A stretch of DNA of 64,000 nt from CAZMNY01 sp964567745 (GCA_964567745.1 CAZMNY010000027.1:57980-121979); one strand, 5' to 3'. Shown: positions 36,628 through 46,082, counted from the first letter of the stretch. Notes: generated from the sequence alone by a model not told the origin. A program made the numbers and translations.

Positions 36628-37128
36628 CTAGAGAGGGTCTTTACCGAGCAGTCTGCGGAGCAACGCGATCTGCCCCGCGTGAATCATTTCGTGATGAGAG
36701 CAGAAGAGCAGGGCACCGTAATTGGTGGCATAACCCGCATAGGGCATATCGACCTCGTTGTCCAAGTCGCTCGGATCCAAGGTCGGCAGTTCCTTCATCG
36801 CTTGGGCGTGGACCTTGTTAAGCACTTCCAGAATGGCTGGCGGTTCCGGGTAGCTTGTTGCGTCGGGCGAGACGGTCGAGCCGCGACTGAATCGTTTCCG
36901 GAATGCCGAATTCATAAGTTCCGCATCGACTGCCTGGCGGCCTCGTTGCCGGAAGAGCACCAATCCATACTCGGCCATCGCCAGGTGCCCGACTTGCCAG
37001 GCGACGTGGGTGGGAGCGTTTGCCGTCATCTCAAACCACTGCTCAAAGTCGATGTCTCCGATCAGCTTGAGCGTATAGTTTCTGGCGAAATCAATCTGCT
37101 TTTGTGCGATTTCCAGGCGGGAGTCCAT
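36628..37128 (-). CDS. DinB-family four-helix-bundle protein
   Basis: A 166-residue protein of the DinB/YfiT-like metal-binding superfamily. Metal-binding histidines fit HVAWQVGHLAMAEY near 43-56 and HHEMIHAGQIALLRR near 147-161. Members include metal-dependent thiol transferases, but many have no known role. ATG at 37128 is chosen because it begins the conserved first helix (MDSRLEIAQKQIDFARN); the open frame runs far upstream, antisense to fwdA, without support. It is divergent from fwdA across a 339-base gap. No operon partner is evident. Confidence 0.8.
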   Translation of the reverse strand: MDSRLEIAQKQIDFARNYTLKLIGDIDFEQWFEMTANAPTHVAWQVGHLAMAEYGLVLFRQRGRQAVDAELMNSAFRKRFSRGSTVSPDATSYPEPPAILEVLNKVHAQAMKELPTLDPSDLDNEVDMPYAGYATNYGALLFCSHHEMIHAGQIALLRRLLGKDPL

Positions 37129-37467
37129 GATCGGTCGAGCTCTCAGTTGTTGGGCAGGATGTGTCGCGCAGCGTACTTGCGCGCGGCTCCGCGCACACTC
37201 AAAAAGTTCGCAAGGCACCGAGCGACGGTAGTCAACTGGCCCTTGTCGGGGAGCCTGTCGCCGCCCATCATAGACGATTGAACGCGGAGGTCCGATGCCC
37301 TTGCAAGTCTCGGCATCGCAAGTCGTGCAGGAGTTCCTTGTTCGCCAGAGTCGACCGCGGCGAGCGGATGCGGATCGTTGATGACGCGATGATTTAGAAC
37401 CGATCGCAATACCAAATGCCGGTCGCGCGAGAAACGCGCTACCGGTTACATCGAGAACAAAAACTTC
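37129..37467. promoter_or_regulatory. Divergent region between the DinB gene and fwdA
   Basis: 339 bases without a gene. It holds a GATGCC/GGCATC inverted repeat near 37293-37316 and a stable hairpin close to fwdA (37419-37445, listed separately). Promoters for both genes should be here. I do not recognise a known molybdenum-cofactor riboswitch. Confidence 0.4.
37419..37445 (+). promoter_or_regulatory. Hairpin in the fwdA leader
   Basis: CCGGT-C-GCGCG-AGAAA-CGCGC-T-ACCGG forms two 5-bp helices split by a C/T mismatch, with an AGAAA loop. It ends 22 bases before the fwdA ATG. No Shine-Dalgarno sequence is evident between hairpin and start. Confidence 0.4.
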
Positions 37468-39135
37468 ATGTCCGAATTGCTTCGCATAACTGGCGGCTAT
37501 GTCTACGACCCGCTGCATGGGATCGTCGGACAAGTGCGCGACATTTGGATTCGCGATGGCGTGGTTGTCTCAGCGCCCTCCAATCCGCAAGATCGTCCGA
37601 CTCGCACGCTGAATGCGGCGGGATTGGTTGTGATGCCGGGAGGAGTCGATATGCATTGCCATATCGCCGGCCCCAAGGTGAACACGGCCAGAAAGATGCG
37701 CCCGGAAGAGAAGCGGAATGCAGATGTGATTCCGCGGACGGCGATCACTCATAGCGGCACCATGGGTAGCGTGCCGAGTACGTTCGCCACCGGCTACAAG
37801 TACATCGGACTCGGTTACACAACCGCGTTCGACGCCGCCGTTCCGCCTCTGTCGGCTCGGCATGCTCACGAGGAGTTCGAAGACACGCCTTGCATCGACA
37901 AGGGGTTCTATGTCTTGATGGGCAACAATCACTTTGCTATGAACTGCATCAAGGAGAACGAGCCGGAGCGGCTTAAAGCCTTTGTCGCATGGTTGCTTGG
38001 GGCGGCGAAGGGTTATGCGCCTAAGCTTGTTAATCCTGGCGGCGTCGAAGTCTGGAAGCATCACGCGTCGGGCAATGTCAGCGGTCTCGACCAACCGGTC
38101 GATTTCTACGACGTAACACCTCGGCAAATCATCAGTCAAGTGACCGCCGCAGCGAACGATATTGGGCTGCCTCACCCTGTCCACATTCACTGCAACAATT
38201 TGGGCATGCCGGGCAACTGGACAACGACGCTGGAAACGATGCAAGCGCTGGAAGGGCGCCGCGGGCACATCACCCATATTCAGTTTCACAGCTACGGCGG
38301 AGGCGAGGCCGACGAGAACACATTCAACTCGAAAGTTCAGCCTCTCGCGGACTACATCAATTCGCACGACAACGTCACGGTTGACGTGGGCCAAGTTCTG
38401 TTTGGCGAGACAACCAGCATGACGGGCGACGGTCCGCTCGGTTATTTCCTTCACAACGTATACGGCGGCAAGTGGTTCAGCGGCGATACGGAAATGGAAT
38501 CTGGTTGTGGAATCGCTCCGATCAAGTATCGAAACAAAAGCCTCGTCCACACGCTGCAGTGGGCAATCGGCTTGGAGTGGTATTTGTTGATCGACGATCC
38601 GTGGAAAGTCGTGATGAGTACGGACCATCCCAACGGCGGTTCGTTTCTCGCGTATCCTCAAATCATTCGACTGCTGATGGACAGCGCCTACCGGCAGGAA
38701 ACATTGAAGACTGTGCATCCGGACGTTCGCAAACGCTGCCTGTTGCCCGATCTGAAACGCGAATACACGTTGAATGAAATCTGCATCATCACGCGAGCTG
38801 CGCCGGCCAAAGTTCTCGGTCTCAAGAACAAAGGGCATCTGGGGCCAGGCGCCGATGGGGATGTGACGATCTATTCACCGAACGAAAACAAGGAAGTCAT
38901 GTTTCAGATGCCGCGATACGTGATCAAGGCTGGCAAAGAACTCGTTGATGATGGCGAGATCCGCCAATCGCATCTCGGCAAAACGCTTCACGTCGCGCCC
39001 GACTACGACCCGTCTGTCGAAGACAAGATTAGCGATTGGTTCGAAGACTACTATTCAGTCCGTTTTCGAAACTACCCCGTCTCCGATCACTACCTGCAAG
39101 ACTCGGAACAAGTGACTTGCGACCGCTCGGATTAG
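37468..39135 (+). CDS. fwdA: Formylmethanofuran dehydrogenase subunit A (amidohydrolase)
   Basis: A 555-residue amidohydrolase-fold subunit. In the Fwd/Fhc complexes it hydrolyses the formyl group from formyl-methanofuran (or the bacterial analogue) to formate at a dinuclear zinc site. The HxH motif is MHCH at 62-65, followed by GPKVNTARKMRPEE. The carboxylated Lys is expected in GVEVWKHHASG near 197. Further ligands lie in VHIHCNN near 242 and in the Asp of MSTDHPNG near 389. The length fits FwdA/FhcA. ATG at 37468. It stands apart from fwdDB, with the transposase remnant, HD-GYP and DinB genes between, and is convergent with mobA. Confidence 0.93.
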   Translation: MSELLRITGGYVYDPLHGIVGQVRDIWIRDGVVVSAPSNPQDRPTRTLNAAGLVVMPGGVDMHCHIAGPKVNTARKMRPEEKRNADVIPRTAITHSGTMGSVPSTFATGYKYIGLGYTTAFDAAVPPLSARHAHEEFEDTPCIDKGFYVLMGNNHFAMNCIKENEPERLKAFVAWLLGAAKGYAPKLVNPGGVEVWKHHASGNVSGLDQPVDFYDVTPRQIISQVTAAANDIGLPHPVHIHCNNLGMPGNWTTTLETMQALEGRRGHITHIQFHSYGGGEADENTFNSKVQPLADYINSHDNVTVDVGQVLFGETTSMTGDGPLGYFLHNVYGGKWFSGDTEMESGCGIAPIKYRNKSLVHTLQWAIGLEWYLLIDDPWKVVMSTDHPNGGSFLAYPQIIRLLMDSAYRQETLKTVHPDVRKRCLLPDLKREYTLNEICIITRAAPAKVLGLKNKGHLGPGADGDVTIYSPNENKEVMFQMPRYVIKAGKELVDDGEIRQSHLGKTLHVAPDYDPSVEDKISDWFEDYYSVRFRNYPVSDHYLQDSEQVTCDRSD

Positions 39136-39179
39136 CGTCGCGCGCCGTTGTCAGGTCGAACAGGTTTCAGCACTTGCGA

Positions 39180-39857
39180 TCAACTCGACTTGCCTCGTCC
39201 GAGCAAGCGCTCGCGCACCGCCGCTGGCACTTCAAGTCTGGCTTGATCCATCGCCGCAAAGTAGTCGCTGGGCTGGTTCAAATTAGCAAACGACTGAAGG
39301 TCGGGGTCGACGTCTCGCAGCGATTCCACATCGACGCGAAGACTTGACGATTCGTCGATCAAGAAGAACGGCCGCATCCGGTCTTCAGCAATCAACATCT
39401 CGATTTTCGATAGCAACCGGCGTCGATAGACCGCGACTAGAGGGTGGTGATGCCGTCCCTCGACCGGGGCCACAAGATCGTTTTGGCCCAAGAGTGCGAT
39501 TAGTCGGCGGATCAATTCGGGCGCCAGAAACGGCGCGTCGCAGCTGGTGATGAAGGCCGCTTCAGCCGACTCGGGCAACGCCGACAACGCCGCTCGAATC
39601 GCCTCCAGCGGGCCCCGTTTCTCTCTCGCGTCCCGGGCGACCGCGATCGGCCCCGGCAAGTCGTCCGGGATCACTTGGCCAGCCGATGCGGTGACAATGA
39701 TTTGCTCGAGTCCAGCTCGTCTCAATCGCCCGACCACGCGAGCCAAGAGAGTTTCATCCCCGAAAGGAAGATTCGCTTTCGCCATCCCCATCCGGCTACT
39801 CTCGCCGCCACAAAGGACAACGCCCGTGACTTGCGCCGATTCGGTGATGCTCGTCAA
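39180..39857 (-). CDS. mobA: Molybdenum cofactor guanylyltransferase MobA
   Basis: A 225-residue nucleotidyltransferase that attaches GMP to molybdopterin to make the dinucleotide cofactor used by DMSO-reductase-type enzymes such as FwdB. The GTP-binding motif VVLCGGESSRMGMAKANLPFG lies near 12-32. Later motifs are FITSCDAPFLAPELIRRL near 100-117, with the Mg-binding Asp, and HHHPLVAVYRRRLL near 135-148. Length is normal. It is convergent with fwdA and divergent from fwdC, and so sits inside the fwd gene group. Its presence supports a bis-MGD cofactor in the Fwd complex. Confidence 0.9.
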   Translation of the reverse strand: MTSITESAQVTGVVLCGGESSRMGMAKANLPFGDETLLARVVGRLRRAGLEQIIVTASAGQVIPDDLPGPIAVARDAREKRGPLEAIRAALSALPESAEAAFITSCDAPFLAPELIRRLIALLGQNDLVAPVEGRHHHPLVAVYRRRLLSKIEMLIAEDRMRPFFLIDESSSLRVDVESLRDVDPDLQSFANLNQPSDYFAAMDQARLEVPAAVRERLLGRGKSS

Positions 39858-40073
39858 CGTTCTGACTCGCTGATTGTCTGTGCTAGTTCAAGCCCCAACT
39901 CATTGGAACTTAGCATAGCAGCGTTCAAAAGACGTTGCCGGTGTTGCCTCAAGGATCGAGCGTCTTTCGTCCGTGGACCGTGGCAGTCCTCAAGAGAAAT
40001 TCATGATAGGCTAGTCGTTGTTGTCTCGCGTTTTGGCGAATTGACGTTGCGAATCGATTGTTGGCGGAAGACG

Positions 40074-40886
40074 ATGGCATTAAAGGTGGAGTATCGAGGC
40101 GAAGCGGAAGCGCCCCTTGAGGTCGAGAGTTTGACGCCGGACGGAGTGTCGGGGTTATCGCTGGATGAGATTCGCAAATTGCCGATCTTCCACGGCAATC
40201 GAAAGTCGGTCGTCGACGACTTCTTTGACTTGAGCGGCGAGCCGGATGACGTGATTCACTGGGTCGGCGATCTGAGCGGCGTGCACTGGATCGGTGCGAA
40301 GATGTCGTCTGGTGAAATTGTCGTCGAGGGCCCAGCTGGCCGGCATTTGGGCAGCGAGATGACTGGCGGTTCGATCGTCGTTCAGGGCAGCGCCGGAGAC
40401 TGGGTCGGCGCCGAGATGCGGGGCGGCACCATCCACGTGCATGGCGACGCGGGCCATTTGATCGGTTCGGCCTATCGCGGCAGCGCCAGAGGAATGACCG
40501 GCGGTTCGATTTTGATCGACGGCAATGCCGGTAACGAGATTGGGCATACGATGAGGCGAGGTTTGATCGCCGTTGCGGGCAATGTGGGCGATCTGATCGG
40601 ATTTAATATGCTGGCCGGCACGATAATCGTCGGCGGTGAATCCGGAATCCGCCACGGTGCCGGTATGAAACGAGGTACGCTCGCGTTCTTGGGCCCCATT
40701 CCGAGCGTCCTCCCTACGTTTCGCAGGGCGTGCCGATACCAACCCGAAGCCATGTCGATGTTGTTAATGCAATTGCAGCTCGACGGGTTTCCGCTCGACG
40801 GCGCCGTCTTCGATTCGCCGTACGATCTGTACAACGGCGATTTGCTCGAAGGCGGCCGCGGCGAAATCCTGATGCGATCCGGATAG
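40074..40886 (+). CDS. fwdC: Formylmethanofuran dehydrogenase subunit C (beta-helix)
   Basis: A 270-residue subunit of the FwdC/FhcC family, related to the C-terminal beta-helix of glutamate synthase. It shows a run of G-x-x-x-G-x-x-M-x-G-G repeats: GRHLGSEMTGGSIVVQGSAG, GDWVGAEMRGGTIHVHGDAG, RGMTGGSILIDGNAG, and so on to GAGMKRGTLAFLG, covering about residues 65-220. It acts as the scaffold that couples FwdA and FwdB. ATG at 40074, with GGAAG just upstream; the frame runs far up without support. It is divergent from mobA and convergent with the moeA-type gene. Confidence 0.9.
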   Translation: MALKVEYRGEAEAPLEVESLTPDGVSGLSLDEIRKLPIFHGNRKSVVDDFFDLSGEPDDVIHWVGDLSGVHWIGAKMSSGEIVVEGPAGRHLGSEMTGGSIVVQGSAGDWVGAEMRGGTIHVHGDAGHLIGSAYRGSARGMTGGSILIDGNAGNEIGHTMRRGLIAVAGNVGDLIGFNMLAGTIIVGGESGIRHGAGMKRGTLAFLGPIPSVLPTFRRACRYQPEAMSMLLMQLQLDGFPLDGAVFDSPYDLYNGDLLEGGRGEILMRSG

Positions 40887-40963
40887 GCGTCGTTACTCAC
40901 ATTGGGCGCCACTAGTGCACACAAAAAAATAGGCTCGAGCACGTTTTCTACAAGGCGCAAAAC

Positions 40964-42943
40964 TCACGAGTCGGATGAAAGTCGGCTCTTGGATTCTCTG
41001 TCGGCAGTGAACCCTAGCGACTCGAACTCCTGGCGAACTTGTTTGTCTTCAAGCAGTCGCCGAAAGGCCTGCACCGGCACCCGCTCAAGACGCCCGGCTG
41101 GGACAGCGAAGTCGAAACGCTCTTCGGCGAGCGGAATCGAACTCAAGCCGGCTCGGATGGCGGAGATCTGTATGGCCACGCCCCAATCCGCTCGACCTTG
41201 CGCCACCGCGGCGGCGACCGCATTGTGGCTTTTCGATTGATTTGCGTATCCATTGGGACGAGCGCCGTCGAGCCATTGGTCGAGCAGCACTCGAGTTCCG
41301 CTACCTTGATTTCGATTGACCATCAGCAGCGAGCAGTCGCATTGAACCATGTTCTTGATTTCCGCCAGGTCGAGGCCAGAGAATCGTTCGTCGTCTTCGC
41401 GAAAGACAATCGTCTGCATCCGGCCATACCCTGGCAGCAAGACGACATCGGGACCGAGGAGAGGTTTGTTGTATTGCCCAGATTCCGAATCAAAGAGATG
41501 GATTCCCGCGACGTCGCATTCAGCTCGTTGTGCGGCGAGCAGGCCAGCGGTCGAACCGACGTTCATGTTCTTGCAGCGGTACCCCTGTCGCTCAATCATG
41601 CCCAGCAAAAGATCGAGCCCGACGCAATGGCTGCCGATCACGCTGAGGTCGGCCAAAGCGAGGTCGCGTCCGAGTAGCCTAACTTCGACTCGCGAGCCGG
41701 CCTCGAGAATCTCTTGCTCGCGAGGGATGACGACAATTCCGTCCGCCTTGCTGAACGTCGTGATCGAGCCGGAGCCTTGGCCCATCGGGTAAGCGCTCGG
41801 CTCGGCGTCGAGGTTGCCCTGTTTGTCGTCAGCGCGGGCAGAGCGAGCCAGACCGACAAGCATGAACTCGGTGCGGCCGATTTCCGAGTTGACGGAGACA
41901 GCCATGGTCGCTGGCATGACGCCGTGGTCTCGAACGGTTGTTCCCGCGAGTTCGCGAATGACTGGCGAGACAAACTCGTGAAAAGTGAAAATGGCGCTGG
42001 TTGGAAACCCGGGCAGGACCACAACACCCTTGCCATTTTCGGCTGCCAGGCAGATCGGCTTCCCCGGCTTGAGCGCAACGCCGTGAGCGACAATGCCAGG
42101 GTTCGCCAGCTCGGCGACGACGTGGTAACACAAATCGCCTTCACCCTTGCTTGTGCCTCCGGACAGCAACACAAGGTCGCACTCCTCGATGGCTTTGTGA
42201 AGTGTTTCGCGGAGCGCCGACAAGTCGTCGCGAACGATGCCCAGCGACTTGGGTTCGCCACCCGCCTCACGAATCGCGTCGCAGAGAATGCGCGCGTTGG
42301 AATCGTAAACTAAGCCGGGCGACATCGTCTCGCCTGGCGGAATGATCTCGTCTCCCGTCGAGATGACACCGACAACGGGGCACCGCCAAACGGCGATTTG
42401 AGGCTCGCCGATCGCGGCCAACAAACCGGTTTCGCGACTCGTCAACAGCTCGCCGCGTCGGAGGACTGTTTCTCCCGCAGCAATATCACCGCCCGCAAAC
42501 GCGATCCCGCGGCCGGGAGTCACGGCCCGATTGACGAGCAGTCCGCCAGCACCATCCGGCTCGGTGTGCTCGATCATGACAATCGAATCGGCGCCTCTTG
42601 GAATCATTCCGCCCGTTGCGATCGCAGCCGCCTGTTGCTCGCCAACCTGACAAGACGGTGCCACGCCGGTCGCGATTACTTCGTCGAGCAAGGTCAGGCG
42701 ACGAGGCGATTCTTCCCGGGCGCCGTAGGTGTCTTCCGCACGCACCGCGTAGCCGTCGAAGTTGGAGCGATCAAAGGAAGGGACGTTGACTGACGCGACC
42801 ACGTCTCTCGAGAGAACTCGCCCAAGCGACGCGTCGAGTGAGACGTGTTCTTCGCCTAACGGCTCGGTCTCGATCGCGGCGCGAAACCTTCGATCGGCCG
42901 TGTCGCGGTCGACGACGTGAAGAAATTGGTATTGCCGAGTCAT
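40964..42943 (-). CDS. MoeA fused to a periplasmic-binding-protein-like domain
   Basis: A 659-residue fusion. Residues 1-400 form MoeA (molybdenum or tungsten insertion into adenylated molybdopterin): SLGRVLSRDVVASVNVPSFDRSNFDGYAV, TGGMIPRGADSIVMIEHTE, GVISTGDEIIPPGE, LLSGGTSKGEGDLCYHV, LPGFPTSAIFTFHEFV. Residues about 435-650 form a PBP-like domain (GSHCVGLDLLLGMIERQG, NVGSTAGLLAAQ, NRNQGSGTRVLLDQW) like those in LysR-substrate or ModA-like folds. This fusion is best known from archaea. The ATG at 42943 overlaps the upstream moeA stop by 4 bases (ATGA), so the two are coupled. The extra domain may bind metal oxyanion or a pterin; that is inference. Confidence 0.9.
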   Translation of the reverse strand: MTRQYQFLHVVDRDTADRRFRAAIETEPLGEEHVSLDASLGRVLSRDVVASVNVPSFDRSNFDGYAVRAEDTYGAREESPRRLTLLDEVIATGVAPSCQVGEQQAAAIATGGMIPRGADSIVMIEHTEPDGAGGLLVNRAVTPGRGIAFAGGDIAAGETVLRRGELLTSRETGLLAAIGEPQIAVWRCPVVGVISTGDEIIPPGETMSPGLVYDSNARILCDAIREAGGEPKSLGIVRDDLSALRETLHKAIEECDLVLLSGGTSKGEGDLCYHVVAELANPGIVAHGVALKPGKPICLAAENGKGVVVLPGFPTSAIFTFHEFVSPVIRELAGTTVRDHGVMPATMAVSVNSEIGRTEFMLVGLARSARADDKQGNLDAEPSAYPMGQGSGSITTFSKADGIVVIPREQEILEAGSRVEVRLLGRDLALADLSVIGSHCVGLDLLLGMIERQGYRCKNMNVGSTAGLLAAQRAECDVAGIHLFDSESGQYNKPLLGPDVVLLPGYGRMQTIVFREDDERFSGLDLAEIKNMVQCDCSLLMVNRNQGSGTRVLLDQWLDGARPNGYANQSKSHNAVAAAVAQGRADWGVAIQISAIRAGLSSIPLAEERFDFAVPAGRLERVPVQAFRRLLEDKQVRQEFESLGFTADRESKSRLSSDS

Positions 42944-44247
42944 TGTGCGGTCCATTGCGACTCGGGCGGGTGCGAAAAATAGCCGTCGTAAAGCCACACA
43001 TCGACTTCGGAGTTGTCGGCGTAGCCTTCGCAGTCCGCGGGAACCAGAACGAAGCCCGCCGCTCGGGTCGTCGACGACAAAACGGAAGATCCGCTAATGG
43101 CAATCGGCTCAACCAGGTCGTCGACAAATCGCACGCGAGCGTAGTCGACTCGACCAATTTGCGAGACAATTTTTCGGCGAAGCGGTCTCTGAATTTTGCG
43201 ATAGGGAAACTGACGCGGCAGGCCGGCCAGGCGGCGGATCGCGCGGCCCGCGAACATGTCGTATGCACACAGACAGGAGACGGGATTACCGGGCAGTAAA
43301 AAGACGAGCCGATCGCCCAGACGGCCCATGCCGGCCGGACTGCTCGGTCGGATCGAGATGCCGTGAATCGTCAGCTCGCCATGCTCCGCCAGCAAGGTCG
43401 GCGCGTGATCCTCCTGCCCGACGCTCGACCCGCCGGAAACCAGAATCACGTCGGCGTCATCGCGCATGGCGTTCAAGATGTGTTGCCGATCGTCCGGCGT
43501 GATGCCAGGACAGGTGGGCAGGCCGCCGTCGCGCCGAATACAGGCCTCTAACATCAAACTGTTGGCGTCGACGATCCGCACGCCGGAAGGTTTCGAGCCG
43601 GGAGGAAGCAGCTCGTTGCCGGTGACCACGATCCGCACGGTAGGTTGCCGAACGACACCGCAGTTGGCGACACCGACCGAAGCCAGTACGCCAATGTCCT
43701 GCGGACGCATTCGCCTCCCAGCCGGCGCCACGATCTCGCCCGCTTCGATGTCCTCGCCGGGCAACCCGACATTCTTTCCTGGCGACACCTCACCCACGGC
43801 CAGCACAAACGGCTCTGACGCGCCGGCCTCGCTGTTTGGCGGCTGTTGAGTTCGCTCCGCCGGCAAGACGGCGTCGGCGCAGCGCGGCAGCGCGGCCCCT
43901 GTCATGATCTTCACGCAAGTCCCGGACGTGACCTCGAATTGCGACTCTTCGCCCGGCAACACCGTTCCGTCTTGCTTCAATCGAAGCGGGTTGTACGCCG
44001 TCGCGCCGGTCGTGTCGGCAGCGAGCACGGCGTAACCGTCCATCATCGAGCGAGCGAAGGCGGGCACGTTGACGTCGCTGGCTATCGGCGATGACAACAC
44101 CCGGTCCGCCACACAACGCAACGGCTCTTGCTGCTCGCCTAAAGGGGCGTCCAAAGAGTCAATCCAAGCCTGCGCATCGACGACGGAAGTGCGATGGGTA
44201 AACCCTCGCATTCTCACATCGGAAGAATCTCGCGGTGAGTCGGGCAT
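42940..44247 (-). CDS. moeA: Molybdopterin molybdenumtransferase MoeA
   Basis: A 435-residue MoeA-family enzyme. It inserts molybdate (or tungstate) into adenylated molybdopterin. Motifs: RVLSSPIASDVNVPAFARSMMDGYAV near 48-73, IMTGAALPRCADAVLPAE, DIEAGEIVAPAGRRMRPQDIGVLASVG, IVVTGNELLPPG, LVSGGSSVGQEDHAPTLL and FLLPGNPVSCLCAYDMF. It overlaps the MoeA-PBP fusion by 4 bases, so the cell makes two MoeA paralogues from one transcript. Two copies often reflect separate handling of Mo and W. ATG at 44247. The C-terminal MoeA domain IV is present. Confidence 0.92.
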   Translation of the reverse strand: MPDSPRDSSDVRMRGFTHRTSVVDAQAWIDSLDAPLGEQQEPLRCVADRVLSSPIASDVNVPAFARSMMDGYAVLAADTTGATAYNPLRLKQDGTVLPGEESQFEVTSGTCVKIMTGAALPRCADAVLPAERTQQPPNSEAGASEPFVLAVGEVSPGKNVGLPGEDIEAGEIVAPAGRRMRPQDIGVLASVGVANCGVVRQPTVRIVVTGNELLPPGSKPSGVRIVDANSLMLEACIRRDGGLPTCPGITPDDRQHILNAMRDDADVILVSGGSSVGQEDHAPTLLAEHGELTIHGISIRPSSPAGMGRLGDRLVFLLPGNPVSCLCAYDMFAGRAIRRLAGLPRQFPYRKIQRPLRRKIVSQIGRVDYARVRFVDDLVEPIAISGSSVLSSTTRAAGFVLVPADCEGYADNSEVDVWLYDGYFSHPPESQWTAQ

Positions 44248-44432
44248 GTACCAACAGCTCTAGGGGGATGACAAGGACCGAGTCGATTCGCCAAATCGCG
44301 TTCGCTCGTCATAGCGGATGCGATTGTTCGACAAGTATCATAGGGCCAACGCGCAAGTTCAGAAAGTCACGGCCCGCAGAGTCGCTCGGCGCTTCTGGTA
44401 TCGAGAGCGTCGTCGTCGGCTACTGACATCAC

Positions 44433-46082
44433 TTAGCACTGAGCTTCATTTAGATTTGCCGCAATGCCGATGGTGGCGTTTTCCGGCGCCAAGTGGCTGT
44501 CGGGCATTTGGATCGCCCGAGAACAAGAGAGCAGATCGCCGACCAGCTCTTGCATGCGCGAGGCGCCGCCAACGATGCTCGGGACTAACTCCAGCGAATC
44601 GAGGGCAACTTGATCTCGAAGACTGTTCACTTCGCCGCCGATGGCTTCCAGCGTCGCCTGCAACTTGGACTCCGGTTCAAACGGCGCGGTGACGGCCGTG
44701 TCGGTGTGAAACTGTTGAAGGTCGTGCGAGTCGACAGAGGGGATCATTCCGACGGCCAGGCAATTTGTGAACCAACGAAGAATTCCAAGGCGGCTGATCA
44801 CGCCGGTCGGGCAGCCGTCCTTGACGATGATCGCGTTTCTCAAGGAGACTCGGCAGAGGAATTCATACACGGCCAGAGCAGGGCTCTCTTGATCGAAGCT
44901 CACATAGTCCGTCTTCATCACTTCGTTGATCGGCACCTTCCACCAACCGGGGCAGAGCATCACCGACATCAAGTCAGACTCGGTAAGATTGCCGACCAGT
45001 TTCCCTTCCTCATTCACGACGGGCGCCGAGCTGATGCCGTTCGCGAGGAAGTATCGAGCGGCCTTGCCGACCATGGCGTTTTGCGAAAGTCCGGTCAGCA
45101 AGCTCGTCATGACTTGCTCTGCGGGAACCGACGCCAACATGTCGGTCGCTCCGCCGACGTTGCTGAATCCGTCGATCGCGTTAAGCGCTCCATAGCTGAC
45201 AACTCGGTCTCGACCGGATCGTTTTGCGACGAGGAGAGATTGGTCGGCCAAGTCGACAAGCGCCGAAGGGAAACTTGTGTCGGCAAGCTGTTGAGCGACG
45301 CCGAAGCTGGCGGTAATCGTAATCTCACGGCCCTTGACGGTGATGCAACGGCGGGCGACTTCTTTGCGAATTCGCTCCGCCCAAGCAGCCGCGTGAAACT
45401 CGTCGGTCTCCGGCAACAGAGCGCAGAACTCTTCGCCGCCGTACCGGCTAATGACATCGCACGAGCGGCAGTTTTCGCGAAGCGTCTCGGCCATCGTTCG
45501 AATCACCACGTCGCCCACGGGATGTCCGTAGCAATCGTTGACGCGTTTGAAGTAATCGATATCGATCATAACGCAGGAAAGCGGCAAGCCGTAACGTTGA
45601 GCTCGAGTCCATTCGACTTGCATCCGTTCATAGAACAGCCGTTGCGAGGCGAGCCCGGTGAGGCTATCGAGATTGGCGAGTTCGTTGAGTCGTTTTTCGA
45701 GTTCGCTAACCCGCATGCCCGCCATGAATCGAGCCAGCAGTTCGCCGCGGTCGATCGGCTTGCGCAAGAAATCATCGGCGCCCGATTCCAAACAGCGGAT
45801 GACATCCGGCGTGCCGCTGCGGACCGTCGACACAATGGTGTACACATAGCGAGGAAGTTGTTGGCTGCGGATCCACTTGCAGAGCGCCAGTCCATCGACG
45901 TCGGGCATGTCCCAGTCGGTCAAGACAATGTTCGGACAGCATGTCTCGATCATCGTCATCGCGTCGCGACCGTTGCGTACGCTGGAAACTTCGTATCCGG
46001 CGCTGACGAGCCATTTGGCGATCAGGCGTTGCATGGCCAGATCGTCTTCAACGAGGAGAACTTGCGGGTTGGACTCCGACAT
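44433..46082 (-). CDS. Response regulator with GGDEF and CBS domains
   Basis: A 549-residue diguanylate cyclase. Receiver domain at about 6-122: acidic LVEDD start, phospho-Asp in IVLTDWDMPDVDG, Lys in DDFLRKPIDRGE. The GGDEF domain follows at about 140-300 with motif YGGEEF near 216 and DIDYFKRVNDCYGHPVGD; the key residues are intact, so it should make c-di-GMP. A pair of CBS modules (about 325-450, SSAPVVNEEGKLVGNLTESDL and NAIIVKDGCPTGVISRLGI) probably bind an adenine nucleotide. A helical tail ends the chain. ATG at 46082. It runs opposite to hsp70 and shares its strand with the 29-residue microprotein upstream. Confidence 0.9.
   Translation of the reverse strand: MSESNPQVLLVEDDLAMQRLIAKWLVSAGYEVSSVRNGRDAMTMIETCCPNIVLTDWDMPDVDGLALCKWIRSQQLPRYVYTIVSTVRSGTPDVIRCLESGADDFLRKPIDRGELLARFMAGMRVSELEKRLNELANLDSLTGLASQRLFYERMQVEWTRAQRYGLPLSCVMIDIDYFKRVNDCYGHPVGDVVIRTMAETLRENCRSCDVISRYGGEEFCALLPETDEFHAAAWAERIRKEVARRCITVKGREITITASFGVAQQLADTSFPSALVDLADQSLLVAKRSGRDRVVSYGALNAIDGFSNVGGATDMLASVPAEQVMTSLLTGLSQNAMVGKAARYFLANGISSAPVVNEEGKLVGNLTESDLMSVMLCPGWWKVPINEVMKTDYVSFDQESPALAVYEFLCRVSLRNAIIVKDGCPTGVISRLGILRWFTNCLAVGMIPSVDSHDLQQFHTDTAVTAPFEPESKLQATLEAIGGEVNSLRDQVALDSLELVPSIVGGASRMQELVGDLLSCSRAIQMPDSHLAPENATIGIAANLNEAQC

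Noticed and set aside
37570..38838. Open frame of 422 codons opposite fwdA
   Set aside because: Antisense shadow of fwdA, which has clear catalytic motifs.
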